Assembly: GCF_900109205.1 (NCBI RefSeq)
Contig: NZ_FNZB01000002.1
Location: forward strand, 1 to 64,000
DNA from: Sphingomonas sp. OV641
Lineage (GTDB): Bacteria; Pseudomonadota; Alphaproteobacteria; Sphingomonadales; Sphingomonadaceae
Direction: 5' to 3'
DNA length: 64,000 bases
Shown here: piece after piece, positions 52,642 through 61,620 of the stretch
Layout of the letters: every line of letters starts with the position of its first letter
How positions within the stretch are numbered: the stretch's first letter is position 1
The notes under the pieces: generated by a model
What the model saw: only the letters and a program-made list of their open reading frames with translations
Told to the model about the DNA's origin: nothing
Databases searched by the model: none
Made by a program: the position numbers and the translations under genes

Positions 52642-53697
52642 TCAATTACCCTTTTTTTCCGAGCGCGCCGGCTCCGCGCCCAAATGCCGGTCGAAAAAGG
52701 CCGAAACAAGCCGGAAAGCCTCCATGGATTCAGGCATGTCCGGCCAGACGAAGAAGGCATGGCCCAGTCCATCGAAGATCTGAAGCTCGCTCGTGACGCC
52801 CATCGCGCTCAGTTGGCGATGCTGCCACGTCAGCACGCTGGCGGCGAAATCGCGGCTTCCGGCAAGCTGCAGCGTCGGCGGGAATCGCCGCATCACCGCC
52901 TCGGCGCGCAGCGGATAGGCGGCCGGGTCGCGGAGCGGCACATCCTTCATGTAAATACTTGAAAGATCGGCCGGAAGGTCGCCCGCCCGGATCGGCTTGC
53001 CGGCGGTCAGCGGGTCCGACAGATAGGCACTGTCCCCGGCGTATCCCGCACCGGTGCCGCAGAACGTGCCGACGGCGCCGGGCCGCGGCAGGCCATGGCT
53101 CTGGAACCACGCGACCGATTGGGCGGTAATGATCCCCCCGGCCGAACAGCCATAGATGCCGATATTTTCCGGCCGATACCGCTTCAGCAGTTCGCGATAG
53201 ACCGCCGCCACGTCCTCCGACGCGGCCGGATAGCGATGCTCCGGCGCAAGGCGGTAATCCACCGTCACCACCTTGACGCCCATGGTCGCCGCGATCGGGA
53301 TCGCCTCCACCAGCGCGCCGCTGCCGCTGCCCCACATGAACGCGCCGCCGTGCACGTTGATCAGCACGCGCGCCGCATTGCGGGCGGTAGGCCCCGCAAC
53401 CGGGGTCACCACGTCCACCGTGACACCGCCCATCCGCTCACGCCGCTCGCTCGTGCGGAAATGGCGCCGCATCTCCGTCAGACGCTCGTCATTGTAGCGA
53501 CCCCAAAAGGCGCGCGCCGCGGCGATGTCGTTGCCGAAATCGGGTGGGCGGACGGCCTGCTGGCGTACGATGACGCGCTTCGCCTCCTCGCTCAGCAAAC
53601 TGGAGGGCGGCAGCGTCATCGCTGGCACCTCAACCGTCTGTGCCGCCGCAGGAGCAGCGAGCAGCAGCATTGCGAGCGCCATGCCTGATTTCACCAT
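52642..53697 (-). CDS. Exported alpha/beta hydrolase (HSL-type esterase)
   Basis: A 351-residue exported hydrolase of the hormone-sensitive-lipase group. The oxyanion HGGAF motif is near residue 115, the nucleophile is in YGCSAGG near 185, and the acid Asp (GSRDF) and His (GLGHAFF) lie toward the C-terminus. A signal peptide covers about residues 1-20 (MVKSGMALAMLLLAAPAAA). Likely substrates are short-chain esters such as acetyl groups on sugars. The ATG at 53697 has AAGGAGGAG before it. It is divergent from the TonB-dependent receptor across 153 bp, so both sides may respond to the same sugar. Confidence 0.85.
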   Translation of the reverse strand: MVKSGMALAMLLLAAPAAAQTVEVPAMTLPPSSLLSEEAKRVIVRQQAVRPPDFGNDIAAARAFWGRYNDERLTEMRRHFRTSERRERMGGVTVDVVTPVAGPTARNAARVLINVHGGAFMWGSGSGALVEAIPIAATMGVKVVTVDYRLAPEHRYPAASEDVAAVYRELLKRYRPENIGIYGCSAGGIITAQSVAWFQSHGLPRPGAVGTFCGTGAGYAGDSAYLSDPLTAGKPIRAGDLPADLSSIYMKDVPLRDPAAYPLRAEAVMRRFPPTLQLAGSRDFAASVLTWQHRQLSAMGVTSELQIFDGLGHAFFVWPDMPESMEAFRLVSAFFDRHLGAEPARSEKKGN

Positions 53698-53850
53698 CGT
53701 CTCCTCCTTACCTGTTGCAGAAAGGCTGCACCCGCCACGGGATTGCGCAACACCGGTAGTTGTCCACCTCGACGGGCGGAATCCGCACTCCTATTTCGCG
53801 CCCATCAGGCCGCTACCGGGAGGAGCGGCGGAAGCAAAAGGATAAAGATC
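53698..53850. promoter_or_regulatory. Divergent promoter region with TTGCGCAA palindrome
   Basis: A 153-bp divergent gap. TTGCGCAA (53743-53750) is a perfect 8-bp palindrome with a central CG step as in LacI or GntR operators; a GCAG/CTGC inverted pair lies near 53717-53729. No exact promoter boxes could be assigned. It probably drives the TonB receptor rightward and the hydrolase leftward. Confidence 0.3.
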
Positions 53851-56349
53851 ATGCTTTCCACCTTCATGGGCCGTCTCATGATTGGCACGGCCGCCGGCGC
53901 CATGCTCGCCGCCATGCCGGTTGCCGCGCAGACCGATCCTTCCGCCGCGCAGGCCGCGGATAGCGCACAGCGTGCCGAGCCGGAAACCGGACTTGTCGAC
54001 ACCGCCGCCCAGGCAGGCGAGGACATCGTTGTCGTGGGTACGGCAGGCGGCGGCACGCGTCGCCAGGACGCGTCCTTCGCCGTGACCACGCTGGGCAATG
54101 ACGCGATCGAGCGCGCCGCGCCGAACAGCACCGCGGATCTGCTGCGCACCGTTCCGGGTGTCATGGCGGAAAGCTCTGGCGGCCAGAACGGCGCCAACAT
54201 CTTCGTGCGCGGCTATCCGTCGGGCGGCGACGCGCAGTTCGTGACGTTCCAATATGCCGGCACGCCGGTCTTCGCGCCGCCGACGCTGTCGTTTCTCGAA
54301 AATTCGCAGCTCATCCGGCTGGACGAGACGGTGCAGCGCGTGGAAGCCGTGCGCGGTGGCACCGGCTCGCTGTTCTCCAACGGCCAGCCGGGCCTGACGG
54401 TAAACGTGGTGCCACGCATCGGCGGCAGCGAGTTCCACGGTCTCGCCAAGCTTTCCTACACCGATTTCGACGAAATCCGCGGTGACGCCTGGATTTCCGG
54501 CCCGATCGGCCCCGACACGGGCTTCATGATCGGCGGCTATTACGCGCAGAGCAACGGCATCCGCGATCCGCGCTACCGTGCCGAGCAGGGTGGCCAGATC
54601 ACCGCAAACATTCATCATGATTTCGGCGACAAGGGCTCGGTCGAGGTTTACGCCCGTTACCTCAACGATCGCGGCCAGTGGCTGCTGCCGATCCCGGTTG
54701 TCGTGGATGGCGAGGATACCAGCCAGTATCCTGGCTTCGATCATGGCACCGGCACGCTGAACGGCCCGGATACGCGCGCCGTGCAGAACGTCGTCGGCCG
54801 CACCGTCGATCTGAAGGATGGCCGTGGCGCCAAGGTAATCAACACCGGCTTCACCTTCGACTATGAAGTGCTGGACGGTCTGCGCGTGCGTGAGCGCATG
54901 AGCTACATGGGCGGCAACGCCAACACGCTTGGCCTCGTGCCGACCGAGGCGCCGGTGGCCGCATCCGTCATGGCGACCCGCCTCGCAGGCGCCGGTGCCA
55001 CCGTTTCCTCGCTGGTCTATGCCGATGGCAGCGGCGCGCTGGCCACTGGCGCCGACACGCAGGTGCTGCGCGCCGGCATCTGGGAAGTGCGCAAGAAGAT
55101 CTCGTCCTTCGTGACGGACTCGGCGCTGGAGTGGACCAGCGGCAACAACAAGCTGACTGGCGGCTTCTACTACACCAACTTCACTTCGCGCGATCAGTGG
55201 GCATTGGGCAATCAGGTCCTCCTGACCGCAGAGCCGAACGCCCGCCGGCTTGACCTCGCCGTGACCAGCGCGGCAGGCACTGCGCAGCAGGCGACGCTGC
55301 GCGGCTTCACCAGCGGCCCCGCTTTTCAGGTGAGCGCTTGGTATGAAGGTCAGGATCTCGCCTTCTATGCGGTTGACGAGTTCCAGATCACGCCGGAACT
55401 GCGCATCGACGGCGGCATCCGCTGGCAGCGCCACATCGTGGACGGCACACTCAGCACGCCGCGTTCGGCGGCGCAGGGCGGCAATATCGACCTCGATGGC
55501 AATCCGAACACGCTGTACGACAACAATGTCACCGTGCTCGGGCCGCTGCGCACGATCAGCTATCGCGACGATGCATGGTCGTGGACGGCGGGCGTGAACT
55601 ACGACTTCAGCCGCAACCTGGGCGTGTTCGCGCGCTACAGCCGCGGCAACAGCTTCCCGCAGTTCGACAACCTGCGCGAGGCCAGCGCTGCCGACATCGC
55701 CAACAACACCGGACTTGCCGTTGTTGCGGAAGTTGACACTTTCGAGGGCGGCCTGAAAGTCTCGACCGACATCGCCAACCTCTACGCCACCGTCTTCCAC
55801 AACCGCTTCGACGGGCTGGCCACGACGACGATCATCAACGACGTGCCGACCAGCTCCAATGGCGGCGCGAAGGCGACCGGCGTCGAGGTTGAGGGCGTGC
55901 TTCGCCCGTTCCAGGGCTTCAGCCTGGCGGCCGCCGGTACGTTCCTCGACGGCACCTATCGTGATTTCTTCACGGGCAACGGGGCAATCGACAACACCGG
56001 CAATCGCGTGCAGCGTCAGCCCAAGTGGATGTGGCGCGTGACGCCGGCCTATGAACTGCCGATCGGCAGCGTGAAGCCGTCGCTGTTCGCCACCCTGCAA
56101 TACACCGGCGATCGCTTCTCCGATCCGGAGAACAACCAGATCCTGCCGAGCTTCTACCAGCTCGACGCTGGTGTCTCGGTGACGGTGGCCGATCGCATTC
56201 GCCTGCAGGTGACCGGCAACAATCTGACCGACGAGCTGGGCCTGACCGAACAGAACCCGCGCATCATCGGTGGCCAGGGCCAGGGCGTGATCCTTGCTCG
56301 TCCGATCCTCGGCCGTTCGTTCCGCTTCAGCGCAGCGTTCGAGTTCTGA
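53851..56349 (+). CDS. TonB-dependent outer membrane receptor
   Basis: An 832-residue outer membrane receptor. A signal peptide (MLSTFMGRLMIGTAAGAMLAAMPVAAQ) and a TonB-box-like DIVVVGT stretch are followed by the plug (about 70-200, with TADLLRTVPGVMAESSGGQNGANIFVRGYP), then the 22-strand barrel ending in the usual aromatic residue, RFSAAFEF. It imports a ligand energised by TonB. The ligand cannot be read from the receptor, but the three downstream genes make a sulfated mannose-containing glycan likely. The ATG at 53851 has an AAAAGGAT ribosome site. Confidence 0.92.
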   Translation: MLSTFMGRLMIGTAAGAMLAAMPVAAQTDPSAAQAADSAQRAEPETGLVDTAAQAGEDIVVVGTAGGGTRRQDASFAVTTLGNDAIERAAPNSTADLLRTVPGVMAESSGGQNGANIFVRGYPSGGDAQFVTFQYAGTPVFAPPTLSFLENSQLIRLDETVQRVEAVRGGTGSLFSNGQPGLTVNVVPRIGGSEFHGLAKLSYTDFDEIRGDAWISGPIGPDTGFMIGGYYAQSNGIRDPRYRAEQGGQITANIHHDFGDKGSVEVYARYLNDRGQWLLPIPVVVDGEDTSQYPGFDHGTGTLNGPDTRAVQNVVGRTVDLKDGRGAKVINTGFTFDYEVLDGLRVRERMSYMGGNANTLGLVPTEAPVAASVMATRLAGAGATVSSLVYADGSGALATGADTQVLRAGIWEVRKKISSFVTDSALEWTSGNNKLTGGFYYTNFTSRDQWALGNQVLLTAEPNARRLDLAVTSAAGTAQQATLRGFTSGPAFQVSAWYEGQDLAFYAVDEFQITPELRIDGGIRWQRHIVDGTLSTPRSAAQGGNIDLDGNPNTLYDNNVTVLGPLRTISYRDDAWSWTAGVNYDFSRNLGVFARYSRGNSFPQFDNLREASAADIANNTGLAVVAEVDTFEGGLKVSTDIANLYATVFHNRFDGLATTTIINDVPTSSNGGAKATGVEVEGVLRPFQGFSLAAAGTFLDGTYRDFFTGNGAIDNTGNRVQRQPKWMWRVTPAYELPIGSVKPSLFATLQYTGDRFSDPENNQILPSFYQLDAGVSVTVADRIRLQVTGNNLTDELGLTEQNPRIIGGQGQGVILARPILGRSFRFSAAFEF

Positions 56350-56358
56350 TACCTGTTT

Positions 56359-56383
56359 CCTCCCCATGCCCGGCATGGGGAGG
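56359..56383 (+). terminator. Hairpin after the TonB receptor gene
   Basis: CCTCCCCATGC pairs with GCATGGGGAGG over a 3-nt loop, beginning 10 bp past the stop. No T-run follows, so read-through into the sulfatase genes is possible. Confidence 0.6.
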
Positions 56384-56399
56384 ATCAAATATCTGTGAC

Positions 56400-56485
56400 C
56401 CCGGGGAGGCGGGGATCCATACCCGCAACGCATCGAAGGAAACGAACCTTCGGCGTTATGGATTGCCGCCTTCGCGGGAATGACG
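56400..56485. repeat. Inverted dispersed repeat
   Basis: AGGCGGGGATCCAT (left) and ATGGATTGCCGCCT (right) are inverse copies bracketing a small GAAGGAAACGAACCTTC loop. It resembles the dispersed element at 34384-34481. It lies between the receptor and the first sulfatase gene, about 20 bp before the latter. Confidence 0.5.
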
Positions 56486-56505
56486 GGTGGGAGTAGAAGC
56501 GGGCG

Positions 56506-57918
56506 ATGGACAGACGTAACCTGTTGAAGGGCATGGCCGGAGTGGCCGCAGCTTCCGCCGCCCCCGCCTTTGCCCAGCCCGTGACCAGGCAGCGCAACGT
56601 GCTGCTGCTGATCTCCGACGACCAGGGCCTTGATCTTGGTTGCTACGGCGTCGCGGTAAAGACGCCGCGGCTCGACCAGCTCGCACGACAGGGCACGCTG
56701 TTCCGCCACGGTTATGCCGCCGTTTCGTCGTGCAGCCCCAGCCGCGCGGTGATCAACACCGGGCTCTATACGCACCAGAACGGCATGTATGGCCTGCAGC
56801 ATGACGTGCACCACCAGTCGCTGCTGCCGGGCATCGAGACGCTGCCGGCGATGCTGCGCCGCGCCGGCTATGCCACGGCGCTGGTCGGCAAGAAGCATGT
56901 CGGCCCCGACAGCGCCTTTCCCTACGAGACGGAATTGGTGCCGGAGCGCGGCGGCATCCGCGACGTGCGCGAACTCGCGATCGCCGCATCCAGCTTTATC
57001 CGATCGACCAACAACCGCCCGTTCTTCGTGACGGTGGCATATAGCGATCCGCACCGCGCCGCAGTTGATTACGGCAACGACCGTGCGTGGCCAGGTGTGA
57101 AGCCGCAGAGCTATGATCCACGCCGCGTGCAGATACCGGCGCATCTCCCCGATCTGCCCGCCGTGCGGCAGGATCTCGCCGAATATTACGAATCGCTCAG
57201 CCGCCTTGATGCGGGTGTCGGCATGATCCTCGACGATCTCGCCGCCACCGGCCGTGCCGAGGATACGCTGGTCATCTTCCTCAGCGACAATGGCCGGCCT
57301 TTCCCGGGCGCCAAGACCAATTTCTATGACGCCGGGATCCACCTGCCGCTGATCGTCCATGCGCCCGGCAGCGCGCCGGCGGTGAGCGATGCGATGGTCA
57401 GCTGGACGGACATCGCGCCGACCGTACTCGACTGGGCCGGGGTTGCGCCGCCGGCCGCGTACAAGCTGTCTGGCACCACGCTGCTGCCGATCCTTGGCAA
57501 GGCCGACGATCCCGCGCGCGATGCGATCGTCGCCAGCCACGACTTCCACGAGATCAACCAATATTATCCGATGCGCTGCATCCGAACGCGCACGCACAAT
57601 TACATTCTGAATTTGGCCTATCAGCTCCCCTATCCGATTGCCGGCGACGTCGCGGGATCGCCCTCGTGGAAGGCGATCAGCGCCGATCCCGCGATCCGGC
57701 TCGGCAAGCGCGAGCAAGCTGCCTATCTCCAGCGTCCGGCGGAGGAATTGTACGACCTCACCCGCGATCCGGGCGAGCTCACCAACGTCGCCGCCGACCC
57801 CGCCTATGCCGCGGTGAAGGCGGAGCTGGCGGAACGGCTGCGCGCGGTTCGGGCGGCGACCAAGGATCCCTGGCTCGCCGGGCAGACCGACCCTTATGCC
57901 CATGTGGGTGAGCATTGA
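56506..57918 (+). CDS. SGSH-like (N-sulfoglucosamine sulfohydrolase type) sulfatase
   Basis: A 470-residue periplasmic sulfatase of class S1. A Tat-like signal (MDRRNLLKGMAGVAAASAAP) leads to the metal-binding DDQ (38-40) and the C-S-P-S-R motif, Cys76, which must be converted to formylglycine. The following segments, GLYTHQNGMYGLQHDVHH, ALVGKKHVGP and SDPHRAAVDYG, match human SGSH (heparan N-sulfatase) unusually well in the stretches I remember, suggesting family S1_8 and N-sulfated glucosamine as substrate. The metal site near the end of the domain is SDNGRPFPGAK. Its TGA overlaps the ATG of the second sulfatase. No formylglycine-generating enzyme is in the window. Confidence 0.85.
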   Translation: MDRRNLLKGMAGVAAASAAPAFAQPVTRQRNVLLLISDDQGLDLGCYGVAVKTPRLDQLARQGTLFRHGYAAVSSCSPSRAVINTGLYTHQNGMYGLQHDVHHQSLLPGIETLPAMLRRAGYATALVGKKHVGPDSAFPYETELVPERGGIRDVRELAIAASSFIRSTNNRPFFVTVAYSDPHRAAVDYGNDRAWPGVKPQSYDPRRVQIPAHLPDLPAVRQDLAEYYESLSRLDAGVGMILDDLAATGRAEDTLVIFLSDNGRPFPGAKTNFYDAGIHLPLIVHAPGSAPAVSDAMVSWTDIAPTVLDWAGVAPPAAYKLSGTTLLPILGKADDPARDAIVASHDFHEINQYYPMRCIRTRTHNYILNLAYQLPYPIAGDVAGSPSWKAISADPAIRLGKREQAAYLQRPAEELYDLTRDPGELTNVAADPAYAAVKAELAERLRAVRAATKDPWLAGQTDPYAHVGEH

Positions 57919-59477
57919 TGGCCAGGGGCATCGACCGGCGCGGCGTCCTGCTCGCCGGCACTGGCGGCGCCTTTGGCCTCTACACCTTTGCGGCAGGCGC
58001 CACGCCGGCGCCCAAGCAATTGAAGCTCCGCCGCAGGCCGAACGCCCGTCCCAAGAACATCCTCGTCATCCTGACCGACGATCATCGCTACGACGCCATG
58101 GGCTTCATGAAGGCGCAGGACTTCGGCGACACCCCGACGCTTGATCGGCTGGCGCGTGAGGGCGCCCACTTCCGCAACGCCTTCGTCACCACGGCGCTCT
58201 GCTCGCCCAGCCGCGCGTCGATCTTCACCGGCCTCTACGCACACCAGCATCGCGTGGTGGACAACAACCATCCCATACCGCCGGGCCTGACCTATTACCC
58301 CGAATATCTGCAAGCCGCGGGATACGACACGGCGTTCATCGGCAAGTGGCACATGGGGATCGAAACCGATGCGCCGCAGCCCGGCTTCGACCATTGGGTG
58401 AGCTTCAAGGGGCAAGGCACGTATCTGCCGAGCGCGGACGGGCTCAACGTCAATGGCCGCAAGGTGCCACAGAAGGGTTACATCACCGACGAACTGACAG
58501 ACTACGCGCTGGACTGGATCGGTAGCCGGGACTCCAGTCGGCCTTGGATGATGCATCTGGCGCACAAGGCAGTGCATTCCGAGTTCATCCCGGCCGATCG
58601 CCACAAGGGTCGCTACGACAAGGAAACCTTCCGCTATCCCGAGAGCATGAAGGCTGGCGTGCCGGGCCGGCCGATGTGGGTCGAGAACCAGCGCAACAGC
58701 TGGCACGGCGTCGACTATCCCTATCACGGCACGCTCGACATCGGCGATTATTACAAGCGCTACATGGAAACGCTGCTCGCGGTCGATGAAGGCGTCGCCC
58801 GGATCATCGACCTGCTGGAGAAGCGCGGCGAGCTCGATGACACGCTGATCCTCTACATGGGCGACAATGGCTTCATGTTCGGCGAGCACGGGCTGATCGA
58901 CAAGCGCGCCGCTTATGAGGAATCTATGCGCGTGCCGATGCTGATGCGCTGCCCGTCGCTGTTCGGCGCCGGCGCCGTCGAACAGGTTGTCGCCAATATC
59001 GATGTCGCACCGACGATGCTTGCCGCCGCCGGGCTGGAAGCGCCCGATGGCATGGCCGGCGCGAATATGCTGCCCCTGATCGGCGTCTCCCCGGCAAACG
59101 GCGGGGCTGCCGACGTGCCGTGGCGAGAGGAGCTGCTGTACGAATATTATTGGGAGCGGAACTTCCCACAAACGCCCACCGTCCACGCACTGCGCGAGGA
59201 CCGGTACAAATACATCCACTTCCACGGCATCTGGGATCTGGACGAATTGTACGATCTCGCCGCCGATCCGCACGAAAGCGACAATCTCCTCGCCCGGCCT
59301 GGGCATGAGTACCTCGCCGAACGGATGAGTGCCAAGCTCTTTCGCCTGCTGGAAGAAACGAACGGCATGCAAATTCCGCTCAGCGCAGATGCGGGTGAGC
59401 GCAATGAATTGCGCGATCCGAAGGGCTCGGGGATGGCGCCCTTTCCGCCCCGCTTCTTCCGCCCGCCAGCCAAATGA
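57918..59477 (+). CDS. Sulfatase, N-acetylglucosamine-6-sulfatase-like
   Basis: A 519-residue periplasmic sulfatase. A Tat-like signal (RRGVLLAG) is followed by NILVILTDDHRYDAMGF (metal-binding DD, 54-55), the C-S-P-S-R motif with Cys95, and FIGKWHMG. Sequence around AHQHRVVDNNHPIP and the LYEYYWERNFPQTPTVHALR to DRYKYIHF region resembles the GNS/S1_11 group that removes 6-O-sulfate from glucosamine. The ATG (57918) shares one base with the preceding stop (TGATG). It is probably in an operon with the SGSH-like gene and the GH92 gene, with overlaps on both sides. Confidence 0.82.
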   Translation: MARGIDRRGVLLAGTGGAFGLYTFAAGATPAPKQLKLRRRPNARPKNILVILTDDHRYDAMGFMKAQDFGDTPTLDRLAREGAHFRNAFVTTALCSPSRASIFTGLYAHQHRVVDNNHPIPPGLTYYPEYLQAAGYDTAFIGKWHMGIETDAPQPGFDHWVSFKGQGTYLPSADGLNVNGRKVPQKGYITDELTDYALDWIGSRDSSRPWMMHLAHKAVHSEFIPADRHKGRYDKETFRYPESMKAGVPGRPMWVENQRNSWHGVDYPYHGTLDIGDYYKRYMETLLAVDEGVARIIDLLEKRGELDDTLILYMGDNGFMFGEHGLIDKRAAYEESMRVPMLMRCPSLFGAGAVEQVVANIDVAPTMLAAAGLEAPDGMAGANMLPLIGVSPANGGAADVPWREELLYEYYWERNFPQTPTVHALREDRYKYIHFHGIWDLDELYDLAADPHESDNLLARPGHEYLAERMSAKLFRLLEETNGMQIPLSADAGERNELRDPKGSGMAPFPPRFFRPPAK

Positions 59478-61438
59478 GGGTTGCGTTCGCCGCCATAGCG
59501 CTGCTGATCGCGGCGCCGGCCATCGCACGCGAGAAGGCGGTCGATCTGGTTAACCCGCTCGTCGGCACGCTTGCTGATTTCGGACAGCTTACCCCGGCAG
59601 CCGTCGCGCCTTATGGCATGGTGCAGCTGGGCCCCGACACCACGCCGAAGAACCATGCCGGTTACGACTTCGCGGCGAGCCGGCTTCGCGGCTTTTCGCA
59701 CACCCGCGCGGTAGGGGTCGGCTGCGGCGGCGGGGGCGGTGATCTGCTCATCTCCCTGCTGCCCGACGGTGCCGCCCCGCTCGCACCCATGGACAAGGCG
59801 AGCGAACGGGCCGGTGCCGGGCGATACCGGGTCACGTACGCCAACGGCATTGCCGCCGACCTGACCGCGACGCGCGGCGCCGGGCTGCTGCGCTTCACCG
59901 TGTCCCGTCCCGGTCGCTACATGCTGCGCGTCGACGCCGTCCACGCCTATACGAAGCGTCATGCCGCGACGCTCACCGCCACCCGCGGCGAGCTGTGGGC
60001 GACCATGACCGCCGGCACGGTCTGCGACGAAGGCGCTTACACGATCCACAGCGCCAGCCGCATCACCGTCGACGCGCGGCCAAGCAGTGGCGCGACGGTA
60101 AGCGGTTCGGCCGCCCTCCTACCGCTCGATCTGAAGCGCGGCGCGATCGTGGAGGTGCGCACCGGGCTTTCTACCGTCGATCCCGCTGCTGCGGCCGCCG
60201 TGCGTGATACCGAACTCGGCACGCGACCGTTCGCCGCCGTCCTGCGCGACACCCGCGCGCAATGGCAGCGCGAACTTTCCCGCATTCAGGTGAAGGCGCC
60301 GCGCGAGCAGCGCGCACTCTTCTACACCTCGCTGTTCCGCGTCATGCAGACGCCCGTGGCGATCGACGATCCGGACGGCCGCCACCGTGGCAGCGACGGC
60401 CGGATCCATCAGTCCGCGCCCGGCCAGACCCGCTACACCAGCTGGGCGCTCTGGGATAACTACCGCACGCAGCTGCCGCTCATCGCGCTGATCGATCCCG
60501 CGCGCGCCGCCGACATCGCCCGCTCGCTCGTCGCGCTCTATGGCGAGGGCAAGCAACGCTGGTCGACGCGGACCGAGCCGTTCCTATCCGTGCGCACCGA
60601 ACATGCCGGCATCGCGCTGCTCGATTTCCGCCGCCGCGGCATAGCCGGCTTCGACGCCCACGCCGCGCTCGCCGGCATGGTGCGCGAAAGCGACATGCTT
60701 CAGCGTGACACCCCCGACCAGCAGATCGAAGCGGCGTATGACGATTGGGCGATCGCCGAGCTCGCACGCGATCTCGGCGACACCGCACTGGCGAACCGCT
60801 TTCATGCCCGGGCGCTCTCGTATCGGCCGATGTGGCGAAAGGTGTTCGAGAATCTCGGTCCCGACGCCGATGTGGTGAAGGCGCGCGGCCTCTATCAGGG
60901 CACGCTTTGGCAATATCGCTGGGCGCCGGTGTTCGATCTGGACTGGATGGTCGCCACACTCGGCCGTGACCGCTTCCTCGGCGAACTCGATACCTTCTTC
61001 GCGCGCGATCTCTACAACATGACCAATCAGCCCGACATTCACACGCCCTGGCTCTATGCCGCGCTCGGCCGGCCGGAAACGAGCGCGCGGATCGTTCACC
61101 GCTATCTGACGCAAGCCGTCGACCATCCCTATGCCAATGAGGGCAAGCGCCCGCAGCCATGGCACGGCCGCAGCTTCGCGCTCGCGCCGCAGGGCTATGC
61201 TGATGGCATGGACGATGATGCGGGCGCGATGTCGGCCTGGTACGTCTTTGGCAGCCTCGGTCTTTACCCGCTCGTGCCCGGCAGGCCGGAGTGGACGGTC
61301 GCTGCGCCGCTGGTGGAGCGCGCAACGGTGACGCTGGGGGACGGACGGGTGCTGGTGATCCGCAAGGACGGCACGGATACGCCGACGATCACCGTGGGTG
61401 GCATGTCACAGCCGAGAGGCAGGCTGATCCTGCAATAG
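59474..61438 (+). CDS. GH92 family alpha-mannosidase
   Basis: A 654-residue exported glycoside hydrolase of family 92, calcium-dependent exo-alpha-mannosidases. A signal peptide (MRVAFAAIALLIAAPAIA) precedes an N-terminal beta-sandwich beginning VNPLVGT, and the catalytic helical domain has YTSWALWDNYRTQLPL, WQYRWAPVFDLDWMV, and the hallmark DDDAGAMSAWYVFGSLGLYPLVPG, where GNDDxGQMSAW is usual. Specificity within alpha-1,2, -1,3, -1,4 and -1,6 mannose links cannot be told. The ATG overlaps the second sulfatase stop (ATGA), the third gene in the coupled unit. Confidence 0.88.
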   Translation: MRVAFAAIALLIAAPAIAREKAVDLVNPLVGTLADFGQLTPAAVAPYGMVQLGPDTTPKNHAGYDFAASRLRGFSHTRAVGVGCGGGGGDLLISLLPDGAAPLAPMDKASERAGAGRYRVTYANGIAADLTATRGAGLLRFTVSRPGRYMLRVDAVHAYTKRHAATLTATRGELWATMTAGTVCDEGAYTIHSASRITVDARPSSGATVSGSAALLPLDLKRGAIVEVRTGLSTVDPAAAAAVRDTELGTRPFAAVLRDTRAQWQRELSRIQVKAPREQRALFYTSLFRVMQTPVAIDDPDGRHRGSDGRIHQSAPGQTRYTSWALWDNYRTQLPLIALIDPARAADIARSLVALYGEGKQRWSTRTEPFLSVRTEHAGIALLDFRRRGIAGFDAHAALAGMVRESDMLQRDTPDQQIEAAYDDWAIAELARDLGDTALANRFHARALSYRPMWRKVFENLGPDADVVKARGLYQGTLWQYRWAPVFDLDWMVATLGRDRFLGELDTFFARDLYNMTNQPDIHTPWLYAALGRPETSARIVHRYLTQAVDHPYANEGKRPQPWHGRSFALAPQGYADGMDDDAGAMSAWYVFGSLGLYPLVPGRPEWTVAAPLVERATVTLGDGRVLVIRKDGTDTPTITVGGMSQPRGRLILQ

Positions 61439-61620
61439 GGCGCCACCCCGGGCTCCGCTGCCTTGCCCGCGGGTTGGGAGAAGAAGAAGCGGGATCTCGG
61501 ATCAGGTCCGGGATGACGGAGGGGGCTACCCTACCCCGAAGCTTGTCGAAGGGGCGTGCCACAAGCGCCACCGCTCCCGGCACGTCCGTCGAGAAGCTCA
61601 GCACGAACGGAGAAAGTGGA
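61439..61620. repeat. Dispersed repeats between GH92 and metH
   Basis: No gene in this convergent gap. The CCCCGAAGCTTGTCGAAGGGG element (61534-61555) and a partial inverse copy (61584-61610, GTCCGTCGAGAAGCTCAGCA) belong to the gagcttgtcga family seen at 51013-51073. A tctcggatcaggtccgggatgac element near 61496 is a third repeat type. Confidence 0.55.

Noticed and set aside
53791..57915. 1,374-codon open frame antisense to the TonB receptor and first sulfatase
   Set aside because: Translation is Arg/His/Gly-rich with no recognisable domain, and both genes on the other strand have clear families. Long antisense frames are expected at high GC with strong third-position bias.
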